NCBI GenBank assembly: GCA_964362625.1
Contig: CAYIFA010000042.1
Location: forward strand, 1 to 6,995
Direction: 5' to 3'
Length of the DNA: 6,995 nt
Origin: CAYIFA01 sp964362625
GTDB taxonomy: Bacteria > Patescibacteriota > Minisyncoccia > 1-14-0-10-42-19
Position 1 is the first letter of the stretch; every line of letters starts with the position of its first letter. The notes under the pieces are model-generated. The model did not search any database and had not been told where the DNA came from. It saw only the letters and a list, made by a program, of their open reading frames with translations. Shown in pieces: positions 1 through 5,936 of this stretch. Position numbers and translations under genes: made by a program.

Positions 1-57
1 CGCAATTAGCGCCTCGGCCGCTAATTTTTTGGCCTTTATACCCCTGATTATTTCCAT
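1..57 (-). CDS. Start of an unidentified gene, cut by the window edge
   Basis: An ATG at 57-55 overlaps the gnd stop codon in the arrangement TAATG and opens a frame with no stop through to the window edge. The 19 visible residues are MEIIRGIKAKKLAAEALIA. The one-base overlap with gnd is typical of translational coupling, so this is probably the next gene of the same operon. An amphipathic, alanine-rich helix at the very N-terminus would suit 6-phosphogluconolactonase (pgl/devB), which often starts in a similar way and would fill the missing step between zwf and gnd. Nineteen residues are too few to identify it, so this is a guess from context. The reading frame itself is moderately supported. 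Confidence 0.5.
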   Translation of the reverse strand, partial: MEIIRGIKAKKLAAEALIA

Positions 58-950
58 TATTTTTTAACATCGTGTCCGCCGAACTGATTGCGCAAAGCAG
101 AGAGAATTTTCCCGGTAAAACTGGGGCTTGCTCCAGACTCAACCCGAAACCGTAATGCCCCTTCAATTATTGGAACCGGTACGCCAAATTCTTTTGCCGC
201 TTCAACTGTCCACGCTCCCTCGCCAGTATGGCCGACGCTTCCCGATATCTCATCAAGACTTTCTCCATATTTTTCAAAAGCATCTTTCGCCCAACCAATC
301 AAACGCGACTCTATCACGATCGCATGATTATACAAATCACCAGTTTTCCCCAGATCTATATCGAAGTCGGATTTCCGAAGTACAGCAAATCCTTCGGCAA
401 TTGCCTGCATCATGCCATATTCAATTCCGTTATGAACCATTTTCACAAAATGCCCGGCGCCAGACCTGCCCATATAACCATATCCATCCGGTACCGCTAG
501 ATCTTTGAATAAATCCTCCAATTTATCATAACCAGATTTCTCACCTCCAATCATCAAGCACGCTCCATCTTTGGCGCCGCCCGGCCCGCCAGAAACCCCG
601 ACATCCAAAAAGGATATACCACTCTTCTTAAATTCGGCGGCCCTGCGCATTGAATTTTTGTAATGAGAATTCCCCCCGTCAATTATGATATCGCCTTTTG
701 ATAGATACGGCTTGATCTCGCTTAAAATTTTGTCAACAACTGCGTGTGGTAACATCAGCCAAATTATTCGCGGACAAGTCAAAGATTCAACTAAATCGAT
801 TGGTGAATTAACAACCTGAGCGGCAACTTCTATGGCCTTATCCCTGGCCTCTTTGTTGGTATCATAGGCAACCACTCCATGCCCCTTTTTTAAGAGCCGT
901 TCCGCCATTGCCTCGCCCATTTTGCCGAGTCCAACAAACCCAAGTTTCAT
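57..950 (-). CDS. gnd: 6-phosphogluconate dehydrogenase (decarboxylating), short form
   Basis: This cytoplasmic enzyme oxidises and decarboxylates 6-phosphogluconate to ribulose-5-phosphate and reduces NAD(P)+. The 297-residue product has an N-terminal Rossmann fold with GLGKMG at 7-12, GGNS at 92-95, substrate-loop SGG at 120-122, and the catalytic segment K170-M-V-H-N-G-I-E177-Y. By homology K170 is the general base/acid and E177 its partner. The C-terminal part carries the HTGEGAW and RNQFGGH motifs usual in the roughly 300-residue class, shorter than the 470-residue classical enzyme. An Asp (D30) closes the second beta strand, where NADP enzymes usually have Asn-Arg-Thr, so NAD may be preferred (inference). 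The ATG at 950 directly precedes the Rossmann strand, and no good Shine-Dalgarno lies before it. A promoter-like sequence abuts the start, and the stop overlaps the next gene. The identity is secure. Confidence 0.95.
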   Translation of the reverse strand: MKLGFVGLGKMGEAMAERLLKKGHGVVAYDTNKEARDKAIEVAAQVVNSPIDLVESLTCPRIIWLMLPHAVVDKILSEIKPYLSKGDIIIDGGNSHYKNSMRRAAEFKKSGISFLDVGVSGGPGGAKDGACLMIGGEKSGYDKLEDLFKDLAVPDGYGYMGRSGAGHFVKMVHNGIEYGMMQAIAEGFAVLRKSDFDIDLGKTGDLYNHAIVIESRLIGWAKDAFEKYGESLDEISGSVGHTGEGAWTVEAAKEFGVPVPIIEGALRFRVESGASPSFTGKILSALRNQFGGHDVKK

Positions 951-952
951 GA

Positions 953-992
953 TTTCAATATATATCGAACGACGAGTTTTGCCAATTTTCTA
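953..992 (-). repeat. Direct-repeat copy 1: relic of the zwf 3' end, upstream of gnd
   Basis: Forty bases match 2463-2502, the 3' end of zwf, at 34 positions in direct orientation. Read on the minus strand in the zwf frame it gives LENWQNSSFDIY then TGA, against LENWQHFPLDIY then TGA in the real gene. The TGA of the relic (957-955) is four bases before the gnd ATG. Homology stops at about 993-996, and the frame upstream is unrelated and has a stop at 1056-1054. I read this as a leftover zwf tail, implying that zwf once lay directly upstream of gnd. The alternative is that a short zwf segment was copied here. Confidence 0.8.
957..985 (-). promoter_or_regulatory. Candidate sigma70-like promoter for gnd (leaderless)
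   Basis: On the minus strand TTGGCA (985-980) is followed after 17 bp by TATATT (962-957). Each hexamer has 5 of 6 consensus bases. The expected transcription start is at about 950-951, on or beside the gnd ATG, so the mRNA would have essentially no leader. This agrees with the lack of a ribosome binding site. The promoter lies wholly inside the zwf-tail relic. The same spacing and hexamers exist in the true zwf tail (2467-2495). AT-rich DNA gives chance matches, so this remains a prediction. Confidence 0.5.
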
Positions 993-1020
993 GAAGAGCA
1001 TTACATCTACAGACTGTGAA

Positions 1021-1049
1021 TTGACACTCAAAGACCAGGGCTATATCAT
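1021..1049 (+). promoter_or_regulatory. Sigma70-like promoter for the subtilisin-like protease
   Basis: A perfect -35 box TTGACA (1021-1026) is followed by a 17-bp spacer and TATCAT (1044-1049, 5 of 6 consensus bases). Transcription would start near 1056 and leave a leader of about 40 bases before the ATG at 1097. Only a weak purine stretch (AAAGA, 1085-1089) lies before that start. This is the best promoter match in the window, and it is divergent from the candidate gnd promoter. Confidence 0.65.
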
Positions 1050-1096
1050 TAAATTAGGTCTCTACCAACAATAATGATTAATTAAAGATTGATTTT

Positions 1097-2452
1097 ATGT
1101 ATAAATTAAATAAAATAGTTGCCGGCAGTTTAATTTTGTTGTTTTTTATATTTTCCGTTGCGAGAATCACGGATGCGAAAGAATTTAAGCTCCTCCCCAA
1201 TGCAGAATTTGTTCCCGGAGAATTTATAGTAAAAATAAAATCGGGCGCATCCATTTCCGATTTAGGGAGTATCCACTATGTGCGGTCCTCTGAAAAAATA
1301 CTTGCGCAACATAAAGTCAAGGGAGCGGTAGCCAAAAACTCAAACGCCTTTGGGTTAGATCGGCTTTATGTAGGGACGTTGGAAAATGGAGTCGACTTGA
1401 AGGATGCGCTACAAACGTTAAATAACCATCCGTCTGTCGAATATGCCGAGCCAAATTATTTGGTCCACATAGCAGTAACATCAAACGATCCGGGCCTATC
1501 GCAACAATGGGGTATGTCAAAAATACAAGCACCTGCTGCATGGGATTTGACTTCTACCTCGAATGTCGTTGTTGGCATCATCGATACCGGCATTGATTAT
1601 ACTCATGAAGATCTAGCGGCAAACATGTGGAAAAATGCTGGTGAAGTTCCAAACAATAACATTGATGACGACGGTAACGGATTTATTGATGATGTCTTTG
1701 GTTGGAACTTTGTGGCAAACTCAAATGATCCTATGGATGATCACGGGCATGGAACTCATGTCGCTGGAATAGTTGCCGCAGCTGGTAATAACGGTATTGG
1801 CGTAGTGGGGGTTAACTGGACCGCGAAGGTTTCTGCTATAAAATTCCTTAGCGCAGGCGGGAGAGGAAGTTTGGTTGATGCGGTTCGCGCAATTGAATAT
1901 GCAAACATGCAGGGGTTTAAGATTACGAATAATAGTTGGGGTAGCTTCAACAATTATCAACCGTTATACGATGTTATCGCCGCCGCGGGTGCTAACGGCA
2001 ATCTTTTTATCGCCGCCGCCGGTAATAGTGGTAACGATGCCGATATATTTCCACTATATCCCGCAGCCTACAACCTTCCAAATATTATTTCTGTTGCAGC
2101 AACCCGTAAAAACGATGGTTTAGCCACATTTTCAAACTACGGAAAGATTTCTGTTGACTTGGGGGCACCGGGCGTCGATATCTATTCAACGCTTCCTCGC
2201 GGAGTTTGTAGCCTATGCAGCTCAATAGGCTATGGATTTTTAAGCGGAACATCGATGGCTTCTCCGCACGTCGCCGGCGCAGCAGCGCTCCTCTGGTCCT
2301 ACGTTCCGGCCCTTTCACATTTAGGGGTAAAAGATCGTTTACTGGGGTCAACGGATGTTAACAACAACTTAAAACGAAAAACCGTAAGCGGCGGAAGACT
2401 CAATGTCTATAACGCCCTAATCAATCTAGTGCATTCTTTTACGGCACAATGA
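1097..2452 (+). CDS. Secreted subtilisin-like serine protease (S8 family)
   Basis: The 451-residue product is an exported endopeptidase. Residues 1-27 form a signal peptide (Lys at 3 and 6, hydrophobic core 8-22, probable cleavage after TDA). Residues about 38-125 resemble the inhibitor I9-type propeptide, from PGEFIVKIK to VEYAEPNY, which acts as an intramolecular chaperone and is removed on maturation. The catalytic domain follows, with D163 in IIDTG, H218 in HGTHVAG, oxyanion-hole N310 in AAAGN and nucleophile S386 in GTSMASPHVAG. The complete triad predicts an active enzyme. The Asp/Asn-rich insert at 187-200 suggests calcium binding, and C371/C374 lie close together near the active serine. 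The protein ends soon after GGRLNVYNAL, so there is no C-terminal anchor and release from the cell is likely. It lies opposite to and between zwf and gnd, bounded by direct repeats, and its stop is 12 bp from that of zwf. The substrate is unknown. Confidence 0.93.
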   Translation: MYKLNKIVAGSLILLFFIFSVARITDAKEFKLLPNAEFVPGEFIVKIKSGASISDLGSIHYVRSSEKILAQHKVKGAVAKNSNAFGLDRLYVGTLENGVDLKDALQTLNNHPSVEYAEPNYLVHIAVTSNDPGLSQQWGMSKIQAPAAWDLTSTSNVVVGIIDTGIDYTHEDLAANMWKNAGEVPNNNIDDDGNGFIDDVFGWNFVANSNDPMDDHGHGTHVAGIVAAAGNNGIGVVGVNWTAKVSAIKFLSAGGRGSLVDAVRAIEYANMQGFKITNNSWGSFNNYQPLYDVIAAAGANGNLFIAAAGNSGNDADIFPLYPAAYNLPNIISVAATRKNDGLATFSNYGKISVDLGAPGVDIYSTLPRGVCSLCSSIGYGFLSGTSMASPHVAGAAALLWSYVPALSHLGVKDRLLGSTDVNNNLKRKTVSGGRLNVYNALINLVHSFTAQ

Positions 2453-2462
2453 TTTAAGAATG

Positions 2463-2502
2463 TTTCAATATATATCGAGTGGAAAGTGTTGCCAATTTTC
2501 TA
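2463..2502 (-). repeat. Direct-repeat copy 2: functional 3' end of zwf
   Basis: This is the partner of the repeat at 953-992. Identical blocks are 2463-2478 (16 bp) and 2489-2502 (14 bp). The six mismatches all fall between them, and in coding terms change HFPL to NSSF with no silent difference in that stretch. The offset between copies is 1510 bp, and the intervening segment holds only the protease gene and its promoter. The block also contains TTGGCA-17 bp-TATATT on the minus strand, overlapping the zwf stop. Confidence 0.8.
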
Positions 2503-3838
2503 AAATTGGCGTTATAAAACGCCAAGCCGCCTCAACTTCTTCGGTGCTGGCAAAAAGCGTTTGATCGCCATTTATGCAATCGTACAAAATCCGCTCATAG
2601 GCATCGGGCAGCGCTGCGTCGTCCTTTGACTTTCCGTATTCAAAGGAAAGTTCACGCGGTTCCAGCTCCATTTTAAACCCGGGTTTTTTTGCCCAGAAAA
2701 CAACAGATATACCCTCTTTGGGCTGAATGTGAAATTTTAAAACATTTTGACATTCTTTTTCATCTTCTGGCAAATTAGAAAATGGTTCGCTCTCCTTAAA
2801 ATAAACGGAGATTTCCGTAAGATTTCCTTTCATCTTTTTCCCTGATTCCAGAACAAAAGGAACTCCTTGCCAGCGGTCATTATCTATATAAACTCCTATC
2901 TTAAAATGGGTTTCGGTTTGTGAATTCGGATTGACGTTTTCTTCGGCCTTATACTCCTTGTATTGGCCGCGCGAAACCAAACGCTTCATATTTCCGATAT
3001 CGATGGGCCTCAGCATTTCTAGGATGCGCGCGCGGTTTTTACGCACAGTGGCCGCATAAAGCGACTTTGGGTCCTCCATTGCGACAAAAGCCAGCATTTG
3101 CAGAAGATGATTTTGACCGACGTCGCGAAGCGCCCCTACGCCGTCATAAAAAGCCCCGCGCCCGCCGATACCGTCTGCCTCGAGCAATTTAATATCGATT
3201 CTTTTAATGAAACCGCGGTTCCAGATCGGCTCAAAAAGGGAATTTGAAAAGCGGAAGGCCAAAATATTTTGAAGCGTTTCTTTGGCAAGATAATGGTCAA
3301 TCCTGAAAATTTGATCTTCGTCAAAAAGCAAGCCGAGTTTCCGATCAAGCAGCTTTGCCGTTTCCAAATCATTGCCGAATGGCTTTTCAACCAAAACGCG
3401 CGTCCAGCCAGCTTCGCCGGAACATGATATTGATAAACCTGAGTCGTGAAGATTTTGGAAAATAGAATCATAAAACGCCGGCGATACTGCCAGATAAAAA
3501 AGTTTGTTAGAGCATTGTCCTAATTGTTTGTCGGCCACAGCGAGTTCTTCGGAAATTTTTTTATAGGTTTCTTTATCCTGAAGTTCCCCTGGGAAATAAG
3601 ATAATGTTCCGAGAAATGTCTCGATTATTGATTTTGAGTGGCTATGCTTCTTTTTTTGGATTACTTCTCTGGCAAATTTACGGAAATCTTCGCTATCTTT
3701 TAGTCTTCTGGAAATCCCGAGAATGCGAAAACGCTCTGACAATAAATCCTTTGTGAATAAATCCAAAAGCGCCGGGATTAATTTTTTCTCGGCCAAATCT
3801 CCAGTCGCTCCGAATATTACGAGCGTTGTCGGAACCAT
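2465..3838 (-). CDS. zwf: Glucose-6-phosphate dehydrogenase, C-terminally short
   Basis: This enzyme catalyses the entry step of the oxidative pentose-phosphate pathway, oxidising glucose-6-phosphate to 6-phosphogluconolactone with NAD(P)+. From the ATG at 3838 the product has 457 residues. GATGDLA at 10-16 binds the dinucleotide, EKPFG is at 151-155, and RIDHYLAKE at 179-187 is the family signature with Ala in place of the usual Gly. H182 should bind phosphate, and H244 in RDVGQNH matches the catalytic base. The ATG at 3838 is preferred because the Rossmann strand begins at once, it sits one base after the glutaredoxin stop, and GGTG lies 9 bases upstream. A start at 3886 would add 16 unlike residues and overlap glutaredoxin. 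The protein ends in FPLDIY, about where most relatives continue with a Gly-x-Trp-Gly-Pro tail, so roughly 20 residues are missing. A copy of this tail lies upstream of gnd. Confidence 0.95.
   Translation of the reverse strand: MVPTTLVIFGATGDLAEKKLIPALLDLFTKDLLSERFRILGISRRLKDSEDFRKFAREVIQKKKHSHSKSIIETFLGTLSYFPGELQDKETYKKISEELAVADKQLGQCSNKLFYLAVSPAFYDSIFQNLHDSGLSISCSGEAGWTRVLVEKPFGNDLETAKLLDRKLGLLFDEDQIFRIDHYLAKETLQNILAFRFSNSLFEPIWNRGFIKRIDIKLLEADGIGGRGAFYDGVGALRDVGQNHLLQMLAFVAMEDPKSLYAATVRKNRARILEMLRPIDIGNMKRLVSRGQYKEYKAEENVNPNSQTETHFKIGVYIDNDRWQGVPFVLESGKKMKGNLTEISVYFKESEPFSNLPEDEKECQNVLKFHIQPKEGISVVFWAKKPGFKMELEPRELSFEYGKSKDDAALPDAYERILYDCINGDQTLFASTEEVEAAWRFITPILENWQHFPLDIY
2491..2525. repeat. 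Two overlapping, mutually exclusive inverted repeats
   Basis: A perfect 9-bp inverted repeat with a 2-base centre spans 2491-2510 (arm GCCAATTTT). A perfect 8-bp inverted repeat with an ATAA loop spans 2506-2525 (arm TTGGCGTT). They share TTGGC at 2506-2510, so only one can form at a time. The segment lies inside the zwf coding end and just past the protease stop, and would be in the 3' end of a protease transcript. No T-tract follows on either strand, so it is not a classical intrinsic terminator. It may protect RNA ends or hinder convergent transcription. The role is unknown. Confidence 0.5.
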
Positions 3839-3839
3839 G

Positions 3840-4076
3840 TTACTTGACACCGAGCAATCCCGAGAGACGTTCTTGATCAAAACCAACCACTAATTGCCCG
3901 TCAATATCAATGACCGGCACGCCCATTTGGCCGGATTTTTGGATCATTTGCTCGCGGGCCTCGGCGTCTTGGGCAACATTTTTTTCGGTGTATTGAATAT
4001 TATGATCCATAAAAAAATTCTTGGTCATTTTGCAATAAACGCAAGTCGGGGTGGTATAAATGGTAACATTCGCCAT
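3840..4076 (-). CDS. Glutaredoxin-like thioredoxin-fold protein (NrdH/YruB type)
   Basis: The 78-residue cytoplasmic thiol-disulfide oxidoreductase has active-site cysteines C12 and C15 in TPTCVYC at the end of the first beta strand. The cis-proline is P54 in GQMGVPVI, followed by the GFD segment, and length and layout match small glutaredoxins of the NrdH/YruB kind. It could reduce disulfides in enzymes such as ribonucleotide reductase, but the partner is not visible. No clear Shine-Dalgarno precedes the ATG at 4076. It ends one base before the zwf ATG, so zwf translation is probably coupled to it, linking thiol redox with cofactor reduction. The 125 bp upstream (4077-4201) carry AT-rich hexamers but no convincing promoter. 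They contain only a weak 5-bp inverted repeat at 4162-4173, so it is unclear whether the operon starts here or is read through from 5785. Confidence 0.9.
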   Translation of the reverse strand: MANVTIYTTPTCVYCKMTKNFFMDHNIQYTEKNVAQDAEAREQMIQKSGQMGVPVIDIDGQLVVGFDQERLSGLLGVK

Positions 4077-4201
4077 AAAATTTTGGCCGTTGGTATTAAG
4101 AATAATAGTCTAATAATGATAGCATACTGGCAACCAAAATGCCCAGTCTAATTAACCCCAACGATTTGAATCGCAGGAGCTTAACTTTGATCGCGAAGTT
4201 T

Positions 4202-5785
4202 TTACTGCGTTCTTTCGTAAACCGAAGTACTCACGCTGCCGTTATATTCGTTGAAGATTAGCTCGGCCTTGCCGTCGCCGTCATGATCGCCAACGCCAAT
4301 CGTTTGAAGCCATAACGGAACTGTTCCGGGTTGAGTCCACAGACGGCTCCAAGTCTCTGAAAACTGATTGTTGCCGCTTGCGTTCCATACTGCAACCGTG
4401 CTGGTGCCAGCCGAGGTCTCGGAAGCCACAACCAATTCATTATCACCGTCGCCATCCAAATCCGCGGCGGCAATGGCGCTATCGCCGAACGCATCCGTTG
4501 AGTAGTTGATCGTCATGATCTTCTGAAAAGTATTGTCGCTGGTGCTTTCGAAAATAAAGAATACATTCATCAAAGGAGAATTAAACAGCGATGATTTTTT
4601 GCCGCCGACGGCGAATTCTTTGCGGCCATCCTTATCCATATCTCCGGCGTAAACAATATTTTCGCAATTAACCGGCAATCCGTCGGCTTCACGAATATCC
4701 GCGGACCAGACTTGGCTGTAAGCGTCATTTCCGGTATTTTCAAACAAATAAAGCTTGGTGCCGCCGGAGATTAACCCACAGAAAGCCATTTCTGGTTTGT
4801 TATCACCATCAATATCGTCAAACGTCGCGAGACTCTGGGAAGTATGAATATCGGCCAAGGTGGATTCAAAAACCTTGGCATAACTGTTATCTCCGTTATT
4901 TTCAAAGACCTGAACTTTGTTCGCGTAATTGAAATCCTGTCCGCCAAAAACAATTTCTTTTTTACCGTCTTTATCCAAATCGGCAAAACTGGCGTCCACC
5001 GTCCACCAACCGGTTGGAGTTTGCCAGACTTTTGTATCCGGGTAAGCATTAGCCGCTGATCCTTCATACACTCTTGTATAGAAATCGTTGGCGGTCCGAC
5101 CGTAAACCAGTAATTCTTGTTTGCCATCGCCATCACTATCGCCGACATCTGCCGGATAATAACTGGAGAAGCCCCCGGAATCTATCGGCAAAGTAAAGAC
5201 GCTTGAATACGCGTTATCCGAAGTGTTTTCGTAGACCCGCAAAGTTGTCACGTCAGAGTAAGTCGAAAAATCCCTGACGACAAATTCTTTTTTGCCGCTC
5301 GCGTCAAAATCTATGCCGGGAAATTTAGTGAGTATCGAGTGGTATTTTATCAAAGAACCAACTTTGCCGAAATCCAAGGCCCCACCGATCAAACATGATT
5401 GGGACTCCGATGGTTTACCGGTTGACACTCCGCAACTATTTGAGTCACTGCAAGTTCTGGTTTGTGCCCCATCCAAACACTGCGACCAGTCCGTACATTG
5501 CCAATTTGGCGAACAAAAAATATCAGCTTCGGTAGTATCATCTTTGGAAGAACATTGCGGGTCACCTACCGCGCTTCCATCGTTACAAAAAGCTCTTTTA
5601 TAGGCGTAATCGCAAAAACCATCCCCGTCATTATCAATATGGTCGTTGCATTGAGCCGCTGTCGCGCCGCCGGACACTTTGCCGCTTTTGCCCACCTGCG
5701 CGTCAACCGCGAAGTAAATTACCGCCCCAACAACAAAAAGGGCCGCTATTATTAAAAAGTGCTTCCACGGAGAATGCGTGTCCAT
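4202..5785 (-). CDS. Membrane-anchored FG-GAP/VCBS seven-repeat surface protein
   Basis: The 527-residue product has one N-terminal hydrophobic segment (about 9-27) after a short polar start. It lacks an obvious signal-peptidase site, so it probably stays anchored with the rest outside the cell. Residues 46-85 are Cys- and Asp-rich (CNDHIDNDGDGFCDY). Residues 91-131 hold a thrombospondin-1-like Cys/Trp motif (CSPNWQC, W100SQC, TRTC). From about 145 come seven FG-GAP/VCBS-type repeats with Asp-rich loops near 159-166, 216-223, 269-276, 324-331, 382-389, 442-449 and 499-506. They alternate with VYENTSDNAY-like strands. Seven repeats predict a seven-bladed calcium-binding beta-propeller, and the final VYERTQ looks like the strand that closes it. 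Such proteins commonly mediate adhesion or ligand binding. No ligand can be named. It is transcribed apart from the upstream gene because of the terminator at 5881-5914. Confidence 0.85.
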   Translation of the reverse strand: MDTHSPWKHFLIIAALFVVGAVIYFAVDAQVGKSGKVSGGATAAQCNDHIDNDGDGFCDYAYKRAFCNDGSAVGDPQCSSKDDTTEADIFCSPNWQCTDWSQCLDGAQTRTCSDSNSCGVSTGKPSESQSCLIGGALDFGKVGSLIKYHSILTKFPGIDFDASGKKEFVVRDFSTYSDVTTLRVYENTSDNAYSSVFTLPIDSGGFSSYYPADVGDSDGDGKQELLVYGRTANDFYTRVYEGSAANAYPDTKVWQTPTGWWTVDASFADLDKDGKKEIVFGGQDFNYANKVQVFENNGDNSYAKVFESTLADIHTSQSLATFDDIDGDNKPEMAFCGLISGGTKLYLFENTGNDAYSQVWSADIREADGLPVNCENIVYAGDMDKDGRKEFAVGGKKSSLFNSPLMNVFFIFESTSDNTFQKIMTINYSTDAFGDSAIAAADLDGDGDNELVVASETSAGTSTVAVWNASGNNQFSETWSRLWTQPGTVPLWLQTIGVGDHDGDGKAELIFNEYNGSVSTSVYERTQ

Positions 5786-5839
5786 AAAAGTTTATAAAAA
5801 AATTAAATAATTAAATTTTGAACAAATAGCTATGAAATT

Positions 5840-5845
5840 ATTATA
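5840..5845 (-). promoter_or_regulatory. Candidate -10 box for the FG-GAP protein gene
   Basis: A perfect TATAAT on the minus strand lies about 55 bases upstream of the ATG at 5785, within an 87-bp stretch (5786-5872) that is about 86% A+T. No convincing -35 box lies at 16-18 bp (TTTTAG at 17), and no Shine-Dalgarno is visible before the ATG. The position is sensible, downstream of the terminator and upstream of the gene, but AT-rich DNA makes a chance match likely. Confidence 0.35.
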
Positions 5846-5872
5846 TCTTAAATTAGAAACTACTAAAATTGG

Positions 5873-5881
5873 TTATCCACA
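5873..5881 (+). promoter_or_regulatory. Perfect DnaA-box 9-mer
   Basis: TTATCCACA matches the high-affinity bacterial DnaA box exactly. It is intergenic, about 88 bp upstream of the FG-GAP protein start, between that gene's AT-rich leader and the terminator hairpin, which it touches. A second identical box in the same orientation lies at 6885-6893. Binding is not shown, and a single 9-mer could be chance. Confidence 0.4.
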
Positions 5882-5914
5882 TCCAAAAACCGCCTATGCG
5901 GGGCGGTTTTGGAT
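5881..5914 (-). terminator. Intrinsic terminator after the FN3 protein gene
   Basis: A GC-rich stem AAAACCGCC/GGCGGTTTT (5886-5894 with 5902-5910, 7-base loop) extends outward by ATCC/GGAT after one bulged A. On the minus strand the stem runs into five Ts, the usual form of a rho-independent terminator. It sits about 25-55 bases past the stop of the fibronectin-domain gene (5937). The plus strand also ends in TTTT, so it may work in both directions. It separates the two surface-protein genes into different transcription units. Confidence 0.8.
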
Positions 5915-5936
5915 ATCGAGGCCCGAGACTCCAGAT

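Noticed and set aside
997..2462. Transposon or insertion sequence
   Set aside because: No transposase or integrase and no terminal inverted repeats; only the direct zwf-tail repeats are present.
2450..2463. TGA recoding (genetic code 25) extending the protease
   Set aside because: The domain is complete before the TGA, and zwf and the FN3 gene also end naturally at TGA.
3752..3760. TTATTCACA, a DnaA-box variant on the minus strand
   Set aside because: It lies within zwf coding sequence and is a degenerate match, so chance is sufficient.
3839..3886. Longer zwf start at 3886
   Set aside because: The 16 extra residues do not resemble the family, overlap the glutaredoxin coding end, and the ATG at 3838 directly precedes the Rossmann strand.
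4162..4173. Terminator after the FG-GAP protein gene
   Set aside because: The inverted repeat has only 5 bp with a 2-base centre and no T-tract.
4628..4985. Near-DnaA-box strings such as TTATCCATA and TTATCCAAA
   Set aside because: They encode the Asp-rich loops (LDKDG, MDKDG) of the FG-GAP repeats, which explains their sequence.
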